From assembly GCA_942492635.1 (NCBI GenBank), contig CALOFP010000002.1, positions 868,001 to 932,000 on the forward strand: a stretch of 64,000 bases of DNA, given 5' to 3'. Below, one piece after another: positions 20,001 through 28,015 of this stretch; within the stretch, counting starts at the first letter, position 1, and each line of letters opens with the position of its first letter. A model generated the notes under the pieces. It was not told the origin of the DNA. It ran no database searches and saw nothing but the letters and a program-made list of their open reading frames with translations. Source of the stretch: CALOFP01 sp942492635. Its GTDB lineage: Bacteria; UBP6; UBA1177; CALOFP01. The translations under genes and the position numbers were made by a program.

Positions 20001-20600
20001 GGATGCGGGATGGACGAAGAGACGATTGAACAGATATTCGATCCCTACTTCACCACCAAACCCCAGGGAGAGGGCAACGGAATGGGGCTGGCTGTCTGCT
20101 ACGGAATTGTCAAGAAGTGCAGGGGGTTCATAGATGTAGTTTCCACACCCGGCGCGGGCTCGGAGTTCAAGGTGTATTTCCCTTCAGAGCAGTCGATTGC
20201 GGAGGCGGTTGACAACTCGATTGATGGCTACGTTGCTCAGGGAGGAAACGAGAGGATTCTCGTTTTGGATAACGAACCCTTTGTGACGACGCTGCTCTAT
20301 ATGCGGCTTTCAAAACTTGGATACAGGGTCACCACGTTTACCGACCCTTCGGAGGCTCTTTCCGAGTTCGAAAGGGATCCCGACAGGTTCGATGTGGTTA
20401 TAACCGATCTTGCAATGCCTGAAATCTCAGGAGTGGAATTCGCCGGACAGGTGATCCGAACCAGCCCGGGGAAAAAGGTGATAGTGATTTCCGGAGTTGT
20501 CGAAAGTCAAAAAGAGAAGATGCTGAAAAATATGGGAGTCTGTGCGGTGGTCAGCAAGCCTCTTTCAATTGTTGAGGTTAACAACGCAATAAGAAGCTGA
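17022..20600 (+). CDS. Hybrid histidine kinase with beta-propeller sensor and C-terminal receiver
   Basis: About 1192 residues. A signal anchor is followed by roughly fourteen Reg_prop-type propeller repeats (about 37-620; motif LWIGTxGGV). Next are a Y_Y_Y-like domain (677-745), a membrane helix (757-777) and a coiled linker. The kinase has H-box GIAHDFNNILTS (His near 834), N-box LHQILMNLMLNSL, the VKDTGCGMDEE block and GNGMGLAVCYGIV. A receiver ends the protein (phospho-Asp in VVITDLAMPE, Lys in SKPLS). The usual DD acidic pair of the receiver reads LDNE. No DNA-binding domain follows, unlike Bacteroidetes HTCS proteins, so output must pass to a partner. AGGTGAT lies ten bases before ATG 17022; ATG 17010 and GTG 17007 are alternatives. 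The ligand may be an oligosaccharide, by analogy only. Confidence 0.9.
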   Translation: MSYLKIKDVFVVSLILAVNLYSGDLFSFVPVTLRQYSGNVYSGDDGLPQNTVQSIVQCKDGYMWFGTQEGLSRFNGRSFENYNRWNLSELKDNSVTALYCDGGNSLWVGTYMAGIVVKRGGFVTKIDGKNGIPNEKITKIIEDDKGVLWVSTSRKGLFYSYDRENFEKFNIGRADGAEDISDFIFLKDGSLVLGFAREGLSIFRKGKVYHYTKKNGLLSNHVNSIAADKDGNLWIGTNGGVNLLSKGKTTSFSTENSNLLSNIVTRILVTKNNEVVVGTDIGVCLFKSGGFHSYTENDGLGGTTVKSIYEDREGNLWIGTFSGGVTRLSREKFSVFGVRDGLSANDILAVLQAGNGDVWLGTWNGGLNRISPGGVVEIFDKNRGLTDDTVPALLEDRRGNIWVGTQNGGVNVLDPENGNIVYYSTDNGLPDNVVQVIFEDSRGRVWIGTNRGVVFHWNGQFKKLSKEEGLTSLSILSLYEDRRGRIWIGTSGGGINIYENGKIESHKIYRSEGVNEILAIFEGVDGIVWIGTSDGLYFISKGESHYISRQDGLPNDRIFSVAEDNQGYLWMSSNGGIFKVRKQQLLDFADGKIGRISSTLFSKSDGLKSRECYGAVNPPVFKLNEGSFMFPTTEGVAVADPDFSSGGYPFPVHIDSMKADKGIVDIKGRVELSESVENIEIGYHALRYRSSEKLSYQYQMEGLDSSWVMAGNRTVAYYTNLPPGSYRFKVRVEDGRGGYREAEPLSFTKKAHIIETGWFRLLLVFIFLSAIYFYFRVRIRSVKERNRTLEKIVSENQLLNLNLKREMEEKALLQRQLYQKIKLEAIGNLANGIAHDFNNILTSICGFVEYEIEERRDKKEPLFVLEHIEKASLRAKKLVQQILDFSRQDKAVPKDEVADIVESINETLQLMKSTVPESVELELDLNVGERARINCDATKLHQILMNLMLNSLYSMRERGGMLTISLHRVSRKELDRNISLRFEQYYRISVKDTGCGMDEETIEQIFDPYFTTKPQGEGNGMGLAVCYGIVKKCRGFIDVVSTPGAGSEFKVYFPSEQSIAEAVDNSIDGYVAQGGNERILVLDNEPFVTTLLYMRLSKLGYRVTTFTDPSEALSEFERDPDRFDVVITDLAMPEISGVEFAGQVIRTSPGKKVIVISGVVESQKEKMLKNMGVCAVVSKPLSIVEVNNAIRS

Positions 20601-21041
20601 TTGATAATCTGGCAATCATGATCTCAATAGACTTGAAAGTCCTTTGATTCCGGCACATAAGCAGCGGATTTTGATTTTCATGAAGTGATGTTTAAAAATA
20701 GAAACGAATTTTGGCTTAATCCCCAGGATTCTTTTTCGTTTGTCCCGTTCAGGCAGAATCATAAAACAAAAAGAGAGGAGTTTTCAGGCAGAAAAATCGA
20801 TTCTGACAATGTTTGAAAAAGAAAAGAGTATAATTTATTTAAATGATTTTAATGTGAAATGAAATGAATTGTAAAAGATCTGGTGGAAATTTTGCGTAAA
20901 AATATTGTTTTTGTCCGATCAACAATAAAAGTTAATTTTAATTTCAGAGTTGCGGCGGCTTCAGAAATATCTTGCCCGATCCCTGATCCGCAAATGTTAT
21001 TGCCGAGTTTCCGCCGGCAACTCCGATAGTCCGTACCTCAA
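20601..21041. other. Intergenic region with a long inverted repeat
   Basis: About 440 bases lie between two converging genes. The first 350 are AT-rich without recognised features. A near-perfect inverted repeat, GAGTTGCGGCGG (20947-20958) and CCGCCGGCAACTC (21011-21023), flanks a 52-base GC-richer core. It lacks a T-tract and is too wide for a simple terminator. Confidence 0.5.
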
Positions 21042-22229
21042 TTATTTGCAGAATCCTTCGTAGTCGATGTTCACACCGTGGTAGTAGGCGATGAATTCGT
21101 TAACGTAGGATCGGTTGTCGCATCCGCATACAGGATGATAAAGTGTGGGAAGTTCGACAGGTCTCTTCTCGCAAACACCCGATTTTGCACCGCATCCGTT
21201 GAGTTTGCAGAATTCATTGTCGGCACACTGGGAGTTCTCCCAGCATCTTTTTTCACATTCGCCTTCATTGTAGTAACCGTTTGCCCAGCCTTCTGTTCCG
21301 GCAGCGGAACGTACGGCAACTGAGAAACCGCATGTGTTGGAGTGGGTTTTCCTCGGTGAAACACCCTTGGCTGTTTCGATCTCTCCGCATACGGGATCGT
21401 AGAAGAACGGACACGGAGGAAGATTCTCGGAACATGCGTTTCCTGCGATATTGACGTTGTGCAGTGCTACGGGAATGGAATGAAGATGTCTCTTAGCCTC
21501 TTCTTCGGATGAGAAGTTGATGGCGTGGTAGCTGTTGTCCTCTTCCTGGTATGTGAGACAGTATTTCTCTCCGTCGTAAATGTCGAAGAATACCTGATAC
21601 TCATCGAGTGTTTTAACGCCGTACTGTTCAGCGACTTCTGCATTGGTGTTCTTTATGAAGAAGTAGCCCTTCTGGGGTCTTTCTGTGAGAAAGTAAAACC
21701 TGTCCATTTTGTAGCTGCATCCTATCATTCCTTCAGGGCAGTCAGGGTTCGGAACTTCCCTGTGGTTAATGAAAGTCATTGTGGAGTTGTTGTACTGCAT
21801 CGTATCGAGATCCCAATTGTAACCGAAAGGACCTACCATTCCTCTTTTGAGGGTGATGACAACGGGGTGCTGCTTCTTTACTCTGAATGATTTGTTGTGG
21901 CTGTCCAGATCCAGTTTTAGTCCAACAGTTTCGTGGCAGAAATCATAGGATATGAGTCCGTCATGACCATGGTCGTAGCCGCTCCATCCTTCGGAATACC
22001 ATCCTTCAGATCTTGTGTAGTAGTGTCTGCATTCTGGAGGAGTTGCTTCGGCGCACTGAGCCCATGTTATTCTCTCTCCGGTGTCGGCCCAGTACCATCC
22101 TTCGGATTTTGATCCGATATATTTACAAACGGGACGGTGATCCTTGACTCCCGGTTCGACATCCATATCTGCAGTTGCAAAAAGGTTGATGGAAAACATC
22201 AACATAAGAAGGGAATAAATTTTTTTCAT
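21042..22229 (-). CDS. Secreted protease-inhibitor-like protein (chagasin-like plus Kazal-like)
   Basis: A 395-residue protein with signal peptide MKKIYSLLMLMFSINLFA. Residues about 30-100 hold two SEGWY/Trp-rich Cys units. About 105-225 resembles the chagasin (I42) fold that blocks papain-like proteases: HPVVITL, a GPFGYNWDLD loop like NPTTGYxW, and a late TERPQKGYFF like the RPW loop. Two Kazal-like units follow (about 277-332 and 345-394). Each has the (Y/H)xPVCG core (YDPVCGE; YHPVCGCDNRSYVNEF), typical of serine-protease inhibitors. AGGAG precedes the ATG. The Kazal reading is fairly safe. The chagasin reading is by loop pattern only. It likely guards the cell or its partners against proteases; a secreted papain-like protease is encoded elsewhere in this window. 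Confidence 0.75.
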   Translation of the reverse strand: MKKIYSLLMLMFSINLFATADMDVEPGVKDHRPVCKYIGSKSEGWYWADTGERITWAQCAEATPPECRHYYTRSEGWYSEGWSGYDHGHDGLISYDFCHETVGLKLDLDSHNKSFRVKKQHPVVITLKRGMVGPFGYNWDLDTMQYNNSTMTFINHREVPNPDCPEGMIGCSYKMDRFYFLTERPQKGYFFIKNTNAEVAEQYGVKTLDEYQVFFDIYDGEKYCLTYQEEDNSYHAINFSSEEEAKRHLHSIPVALHNVNIAGNACSENLPPCPFFYDPVCGEIETAKGVSPRKTHSNTCGFSVAVRSAAGTEGWANGYYNEGECEKRCWENSQCADNEFCKLNGCGAKSGVCEKRPVELPTLYHPVCGCDNRSYVNEFIAYYHGVNIDYEGFCK

Positions 22230-22486
22230 CTGTATCTCCTAAAAAATCAAAAAAAAAATCGCTGCAGCTGCTTGATCAGATTAATCACTGTAGAAGAGAA
22301 GTACATCTTATCCCTGTCTTAGGTTTGTCTGAAAAATATCTGAATGAAAGTGATTGAAAATATTGGCAAAATTAATTTCATTACCTGAAAATAATCTTTG
22401 CATGAGGTGAAGAATTGATCGCCTTGAGTTTGATGCCCTGAAATGGAGATGGAAATCTAATGAAAATATCAGATCTTTTTTGGAAG

Positions 22487-23161
22487 TTATCTTATTCGAA
22501 TTCTGTAGCCGAAACCCGGGGCCGTTTCGATCATTTTTCCGGAATCGCCGAGGGCTTTTCTTATGCAGTAGATGTAGTTGTCCACGGCCCTTTGGGAAAT
22601 TGCGTACTCTCCTCCCTTGATACCGGAGATTATCTCTTCCCGGGAAAGTGCCTTGTTCGGAGACTGTGCGAGGAAGTGAAGAATTTCAAACTCTGCTGCT
22701 CTCAGCTTGACAAACCTGTTTTTAACGTACACCTCCTTCATATCGTAGTCGATCTCAATAGGACCTAGGAGAATTTTTGATGAATTCTGATGAATTTTAA
22801 CTCTCCTGGTAACGGAAGCGATCCTGGCGAGCAGTATCTTCGGCTTGAAAGGTTTGGTTATGTAGTCGTCGGCATAGGTGGAAAGTCCTTCGGACACCTC
22901 ATCCTCCGATCCGAGCTGAGACAGCATTATGATCGGAATGCAGGAAGTACTCTGATCCTCCTTGAGTTTTTCACAGATTTCATAGCCGTTCTTTCCGGGA
23001 AGAACGATATCGAGAAGAATTAGATCGGGTTTGAATTCATGGATAATCTCAAGCGCCTGTTCACCGCTTTCGGCGGCAACAACCTCATGATGCTCATTTG
23101 AAAGGATGAAAGTAGTAAGTTCCCGTAAACTCTCATCATCATCTACAAGCAATATTTTCAA
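22487..23161 (-). CDS. OmpR/PhoB-family response regulator
   Basis: A 224-residue two-domain regulator. The receiver (about 1-120) has the VDDDES acidic cluster, phospho-Asp in DLILLDIVLPGKNG and Lys in YITKPFKP. The C-terminal winged helix (130-224) has VKLRAAEFEILHFLAQSPNKA and AVDNYIYCIRKALGD, the PhoB-type DNA-binding pattern. The start codon is TTG at 23161, with AAGGAG seven bases upstream. No histidine kinase is adjacent; the nearest is the hybrid kinase at 17-20.6 kb, whose receiver has no output domain. A link between them is only a guess. Target genes are unknown. Confidence 0.92.
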   Translation of the reverse strand: MKILLVDDDESLRELTTFILSNEHHEVVAAESGEQALEIIHEFKPDLILLDIVLPGKNGYEICEKLKEDQSTSCIPIIMLSQLGSEDEVSEGLSTYADDYITKPFKPKILLARIASVTRRVKIHQNSSKILLGPIEIDYDMKEVYVKNRFVKLRAAEFEILHFLAQSPNKALSREEIISGIKGGEYAISQRAVDNYIYCIRKALGDSGKMIETAPGFGYRIRIR

Positions 23162-23344
23162 AAGTGCACTCCTTAAAAATATGCGTTAAAAGAAGCCGGT
23201 TTCAAAAAATATATAATATTTTAGATATGAAATATCAACTAATTGCTAATAATTTTTTTAGGAAAAGTAGTTTTGTTTAAGGTTATTTGATACTGAACGG
23301 TTTCTTTGGAGGTTCTTTTGTGAGATTGTTAGGATATGTTTTGA

Positions 23345-23566
23345 GATGACCATGATTTCTTTCGGTACCTTTTAGACCGCAGATTTGTCGGATTACCATG
23401 ATGACCATGATTTCTTTCGGTACCTTTTAGACCGCAGATTCAACAGATTACCGTGATTGACCTTGATTTCGATTGGTGCTTTTTATTGAAATAGCTGTAA
23501 AATATGCACAGAGCTTTCGGTTTTTTGTCTTAGTAATCATGGTAATCAAATAATCTGTGTAATCAG
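23345..23566. repeat. 55-bp tandem repeat and inverted AATC-rich copies
   Basis: A 55-bp unit (GATGACCATGATTTCTTTCG... then TTTTAGACCGCAGATT) starts at 23345 and again at 23400; the first 41 bases are identical. A third, degenerate copy starts near 23455. At 23528-23566 an inverted relative reads AATCATGGTAATC...GTAATCAGTGGTC, with AATC every 9-10 bases. The cluster fills the gap between two genes and resembles dispersed noncoding repeats of environmental bacteria. Confidence 0.75.
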
Positions 23567-23571
23567 TGGTC

Positions 23572-24918
23572 TCAGCGGTTAGGGACGAGGCAGCGATCCA
23601 TGATTTGAAGGTTGTCGAAGCTGTGGTAGTTGGTTTTTCCGCCTGTTGTACCGGAGAAGCCGATATAACCTCCGCGAAAGTTGAATCCTTCTATCTCCTG
23701 ATTGATTACGGTTTTTCCATCCATAGTTATTGTGACAAGGGGACCTTTTGTTTTGAGTGTTATCTCGTGCCACAACATGTCTTCAAGATCCGACAGTCCC
23801 TGTTCACTGTCGGGTAATGCCTTGAAAAGCTTATGATCACCGGGATCTCCGTTGAGTGTAACGGCAATGTGGTTGTCAGGTGTGGGATCTGTCGGTTCCT
23901 TGTAGGTTCCGGCACTGTTGTTGTGTGTATCGAATTCGATGTGGAAGGATTCGATAATCATGGGATTTTGTCCCTCTTCAACGCATACTCCGGTGACTCC
24001 GTAACCGAGGCAGCCGCCGTTCAGGGCTGAGTTGACGTAGTTTTTCACTTGATCCGCCGTCTCTACATTCAAAATGTTGATGGCGAAACCGTCAGCTCCC
24101 TTGTTACCGCTGTCGGGAACGTCGCTCCCTGTCCTTATTGTAAATGAGAGGGAGATGTCACCGGGATACACTTTTTGTGCAGTGTTGTAGATGGATCCCT
24201 GCTTGGCCTGAGCGTTTCCGGTCATCTCCAGCCATCCTCCGGGATCCAGTGTTGCATCACCGAAAATTTCCCATCCGTCCATGAGATTCGGGCCGTCGAA
24301 CGATTCCGGATTCCTGTATTTGCATATTCCTATCTGGATGGTTTTGGTGGTTTTCATATTGTCCGGAGCAGTGAGAGTGAAGGTTAGCTGGTGATACCCT
24401 GCTGCCAGCGAGTTGATGCTTTTGTTGAAAGTTCCGTCGTTCTGCGGCGTTCCCTCAAAAAGTTCTCCACCAACATCGGAGGAAACCTTGATTTTCAGCT
24501 GGTCTGCGGGGTGTTCGCTGTCCGAGACATGTAATGTAAAGGAAACATCTTTCCCGTTTTCGGTAACGTCGTTTTGTGTCGGAGAAATCACATTGAGAAC
24601 CATCAGACGCTCCTGATCCGTATCGTTAGGGTATTCGGAATCATTCGAATCGTCTTTTAACTCTTCGTCAACCTGATGAGTGGGATCATTGTCGGAAGGA
24701 TCTTCATCCATAATCGGTTTATCGTTTTCATTTCCATCCTCTTTTCCAGATCCTGACGAATCTCCCTCTTTCTTGCCATTATCCGAATCAGGCGCCGGAT
24801 AGTTGTTGTTTTCACCATCCTGTTTCGACTGAATCTCTGAGCCGTTTCCTCCGCCACTCTCATTGCTGACGCATCCGAAAAACAACAAAAAAGAGAGAAG
24901 TGTAACAATCAATCGCAT
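23572..24918 (-). CDS. Lipoprotein with Ig-like and L-type-lectin-like domains
   Basis: A 448-residue lipoprotein with lipobox LFFGC (Cys 16). An acidic Gly/Asn/Asp linker runs to about 105. An Ig-like strand region follows (110-205; PTQNDVTENGKDVSFTLHV). Residues about 210-445 fit a legume/L-type lectin sandwich: SFDGPNLMDGWEIFGDA at the start, DGFAINI, ESFHIEFDTHNNS, HIAVTLNGD and WHEITLKTKG, with FRGGYIGFSGTTGG near the end. The FDTHNN and DGFA segments are the usual calcium and sugar site regions. GGAGG lies before the ATG. It probably binds glycans at the cell surface. The 3' end abuts a repeat cluster. Confidence 0.85.
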   Translation of the reverse strand: MRLIVTLLSFLLFFGCVSNESGGGNGSEIQSKQDGENNNYPAPDSDNGKKEGDSSGSGKEDGNENDKPIMDEDPSDNDPTHQVDEELKDDSNDSEYPNDTDQERLMVLNVISPTQNDVTENGKDVSFTLHVSDSEHPADQLKIKVSSDVGGELFEGTPQNDGTFNKSINSLAAGYHQLTFTLTAPDNMKTTKTIQIGICKYRNPESFDGPNLMDGWEIFGDATLDPGGWLEMTGNAQAKQGSIYNTAQKVYPGDISLSFTIRTGSDVPDSGNKGADGFAINILNVETADQVKNYVNSALNGGCLGYGVTGVCVEEGQNPMIIESFHIEFDTHNNSAGTYKEPTDPTPDNHIAVTLNGDPGDHKLFKALPDSEQGLSDLEDMLWHEITLKTKGPLVTITMDGKTVINQEIEGFNFRGGYIGFSGTTGGKTNYHSFDNLQIMDRCLVPNR

Positions 24919-25191
24919 GAAAACCTCCGTATTTATTTGAAATGATTGAGTGTATTGTAGGATAAATATTGGCGAATGTGAAATAAATTGACTTAATAGC
25001 CGCTGTTTGGGGTGTCGTGTTAATTAAATATCGCTAGCGAGCTTTAGGTATATTGTATTGCAAATGCCTATTTTGGAGGTGTGAGTAAAAATAATATTAA
25101 CAAAGTTAGCTGATGTAAATTAAAAAATTGATTTAAGCTATTTAAAAATATATCAATAGAATGCATATTTAATTATTCATGGGAGGGTAGA

Positions 25192-27918
25192 ATGATTAAA
25201 AGAATTTCGATTGCAGCAATTTTAACGGCTTTGACATTCGTCATTGTTTCATGTGGAGAAGAAGGAAGCGGGAAGAAGGATTCTTCCATTATTGTCAAGA
25301 GCGAGGCTCCTGCCGACAAGTGCGAAGAGGGCGGAGTTGAGATTAATGTCGGTATCGACAGCAACGCAGACGGTAAACTCGACAAGGATGAGATTGCCGC
25401 AACCGACTACATCTGCAACGGTCAGGACGGAACAGATGGAAAAAATGGCGTCGATGGTAAGGATGGTGCAAAAGGTGACAAGGGGGATGCCGGTGATGAT
25501 GGTCAGCATGGAAAGAACGGTATCGATGGTCAGGACGGTGCTAAAGGAGAGCAGGGTGACCCAGGATCAGATGGAAAAAATGTTCTTCTGAAAACTTCTG
25601 ACGAACCTGCAGGTTCCAACTGTGTCGTCGGCGGTAAAAAGGTTGAAACCGGTATTGATGACAACGGCAACGGCCAGCTTGATCCGGAAGAGGTTGATGA
25701 AACCACCTACATCTGCGACGGAGAAAATGGTCAGGACGGTCAGGATGGTGCTGTCGGAAACGACGGAAAGAATGCCCTCGCAAAGGTTACCGAAGAGCCT
25801 GCTGGAACTGCCAACTGCAACGGCAAGGGCGGTCAGAAAATTGAAACCGGAATTGATACGTCAGGCGAAGGCAAGCTCGATGACGGTGAAGTTACAGATA
25901 CCACCTACGTCTGCAACGGTGAAAAAGGTGATACAGGTGCTGCAGGAGATAACGGTAAGAACGCACTTGTAAAAATTACGGAAGAAGCGACAGGAACAGC
26001 CAACTGCAGCGGCAAGGGCGGTCAGAAAATCGAAACCGGCATCGATATCTCAGGCGAAGGAGACCTTGATGACGTTGAAGTTACAGATACAACTTACGTC
26101 TGTAACGGTGGTAAAGGCGCAACCGGTGATACTGGTCAGGATGGAAAGAATGGTCTTAACAGTGTCACAAATATTACCGATGAACCGAATGGTACAGAAA
26201 ACTGTAACGGGAATGGTGGAAAGAAGATCGAAACCGGAGTTGATGATAACAATAACGGAAAACTTGATGAGGGCGAGGCCGACAGCACCAGTTATATTTG
26301 TAATGCCGAGATCACCGATCATGAAATTTACAGGGGCAGTGTTACTCTCAGAGATGCCGCCGACATTGAAAAACTTAAAAATTACAAGATGATTGATGGA
26401 TCGCTTATCATTCATACGGAATCGCTTTCCGCTCTGACTCTGGATAATCTGCTTGTCGTTAGTGATACTCTTCAGGTTATCGGCAATACTGCTCTCACAG
26501 AGATCACTTTCTCTGAGCTGCGTTCTGTCGGTGGCAACGGATTGATGATCACTGAGAATACAGCTCTTAAAACAGTCTCCTTTCCTAAACTTGAGATTGT
26601 AACGGGTTCGGCTTCAATGGGAGGACAGGAAGTCAAGTCCATTATTCATAGATCAAGAGGGAACATATCTTCAAATGGAGCCATAAATATATCAAGAAAT
26701 CTGGCTTTAACTACTATTGATATGCCGGAGCTTACATCTGTTCTAGGAGGGGCTTCCCTGGAAATAAGTGGAAATGATGAGCTCATAAATATTTCCATGC
26801 CCAAACTCAAGGAGATTTACAACGGTACAATTTATGAAAACAGTAAACTGGAAAACCTTGACGGTTTTGCCGGGCTGGAAAAGCTGTACGGTAGAATTTC
26901 TATCACGAGAAACAATGCACTTAAATCTGTTCAAGCTATTTCCAATATCAGTGGCGGCAATTGTTATCTTCGAATAAATAATAACGTATCTCTTCCTGAA
27001 TGTGACGTGCGCCTGTTGGAGTACAGACTTGTAATAGAAAAACAAATCTCTGCCAGAGTTGCTACATTTGATAACGATGAGACGGGTGTCTGTGAAGTAC
27101 CAGGATTCTGTTTCGGTTATTTTGAACTGAATGGAACAAAATCTGATATTCCTGAGGGGTGTGACAAGGTTGTAGGAGGAATAAATATCTCCGATGAAGC
27201 TTTGATTGATACTCCGAGAGTGAAAGCTTTGAGTGTGATATTCGGAGTTCTCACTGTCGATAGTAGCGGCCTTACATCACTCAGTATGCCCAATCTTACA
27301 GTGGTTAAGTCAGTTCGAGTGGCCAACAACAGTTCCCTCACATCGTTGGAATTCCCTCTTCTCGAGAATGTTGAGGACTCTGTCACCATGGAAAACAACT
27401 CCGTTTTGAGTTCTGTTAAAATGGATAAGTTGGCAGTATGCGGGCAAAATTTCACGAATGCAAATAACGCGGAGCTTGCAGAGTTGATTATTCCTCTCTT
27501 AAAAGAAGTTTCTTATTTTAATAGTAGCAACAATGCGAAATTGATGAAAATATCAGCTCCCGAACTCCTGAAGGTAGATAATATCAGAATTTACGGTAAC
27601 CCACTTCTGAAAACAATGGAAACGACAAAACTTGAAACGATCTATACTGTCGAGGTGGTTTTAAATGCAGCGCTGGAGAATCTTAACGGAATTTCAGGAC
27701 TTAGATTTGTCAAGAGTGACATTAATATTAACAGCAACGCTTCTTTGACATCCATTGAAGGGCTTCACCACATTACCAAGGTTGGTGACGGTCGGTATCC
27801 ACAAATCAATGTAATGAATAACTCAAAACTGCCTAAAGCGGCGGCCGAAGCTTTTATCGAATACATAAAGTCAACCGGCTGGTCAGGTTCCAGTGATGTC
27901 TCAGGAAATCTTGAATAG
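25192..27918 (+). CDS. Lipoprotein with EF-hand-like loops, collagen-like linkers and L-domain-like tip
   Basis: A 908-residue lipoprotein with lipobox VIVSC (Cys 21). Five roughly 45-residue units (about 28-375) each contain C...GG.KIETGID and an acidic loop of EF-hand spacing, such as DSNADGKLDKDE or DDNNNGKLDEGE. They end in YxCN and resemble DUF7151-type repeats. Between them are Gly-X-Y collagen-like runs, the first about 18 triplets long. Residues about 380-640 and 645-908 look like receptor L-domains, with staggered LxxIxxxxLxSVxFPxL repeats. GGGAGGG precedes the ATG. It reads as a calcium-stiffened stalk carrying a ligand-binding head. The ligand is unknown. A neighbouring lipoprotein gene converges on it. 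Confidence 0.88.
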   Translation: MIKRISIAAILTALTFVIVSCGEEGSGKKDSSIIVKSEAPADKCEEGGVEINVGIDSNADGKLDKDEIAATDYICNGQDGTDGKNGVDGKDGAKGDKGDAGDDGQHGKNGIDGQDGAKGEQGDPGSDGKNVLLKTSDEPAGSNCVVGGKKVETGIDDNGNGQLDPEEVDETTYICDGENGQDGQDGAVGNDGKNALAKVTEEPAGTANCNGKGGQKIETGIDTSGEGKLDDGEVTDTTYVCNGEKGDTGAAGDNGKNALVKITEEATGTANCSGKGGQKIETGIDISGEGDLDDVEVTDTTYVCNGGKGATGDTGQDGKNGLNSVTNITDEPNGTENCNGNGGKKIETGVDDNNNGKLDEGEADSTSYICNAEITDHEIYRGSVTLRDAADIEKLKNYKMIDGSLIIHTESLSALTLDNLLVVSDTLQVIGNTALTEITFSELRSVGGNGLMITENTALKTVSFPKLEIVTGSASMGGQEVKSIIHRSRGNISSNGAINISRNLALTTIDMPELTSVLGGASLEISGNDELINISMPKLKEIYNGTIYENSKLENLDGFAGLEKLYGRISITRNNALKSVQAISNISGGNCYLRINNNVSLPECDVRLLEYRLVIEKQISARVATFDNDETGVCEVPGFCFGYFELNGTKSDIPEGCDKVVGGINISDEALIDTPRVKALSVIFGVLTVDSSGLTSLSMPNLTVVKSVRVANNSSLTSLEFPLLENVEDSVTMENNSVLSSVKMDKLAVCGQNFTNANNAELAELIIPLLKEVSYFNSSNNAKLMKISAPELLKVDNIRIYGNPLLKTMETTKLETIYTVEVVLNAALENLNGISGLRFVKSDININSNASLTSIEGLHHITKVGDGRYPQINVMNNSKLPKAAAEAFIEYIKSTGWSGSSDVSGNLE

Positions 27919-28015
27919 TCACGGTGAATAATCAGAATTTACCCACCTATAGAAAAAGGTTTACATAGATAAAATCCATGGAAATTAGGAAGTAACAGTC
28001 AGGTTTTTATAATCT

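Noticed and set aside
23345..23566. CRISPR array
   Set aside because: Repeats are tandem 55-mers without unique spacers of constant length, and no cas genes are near.
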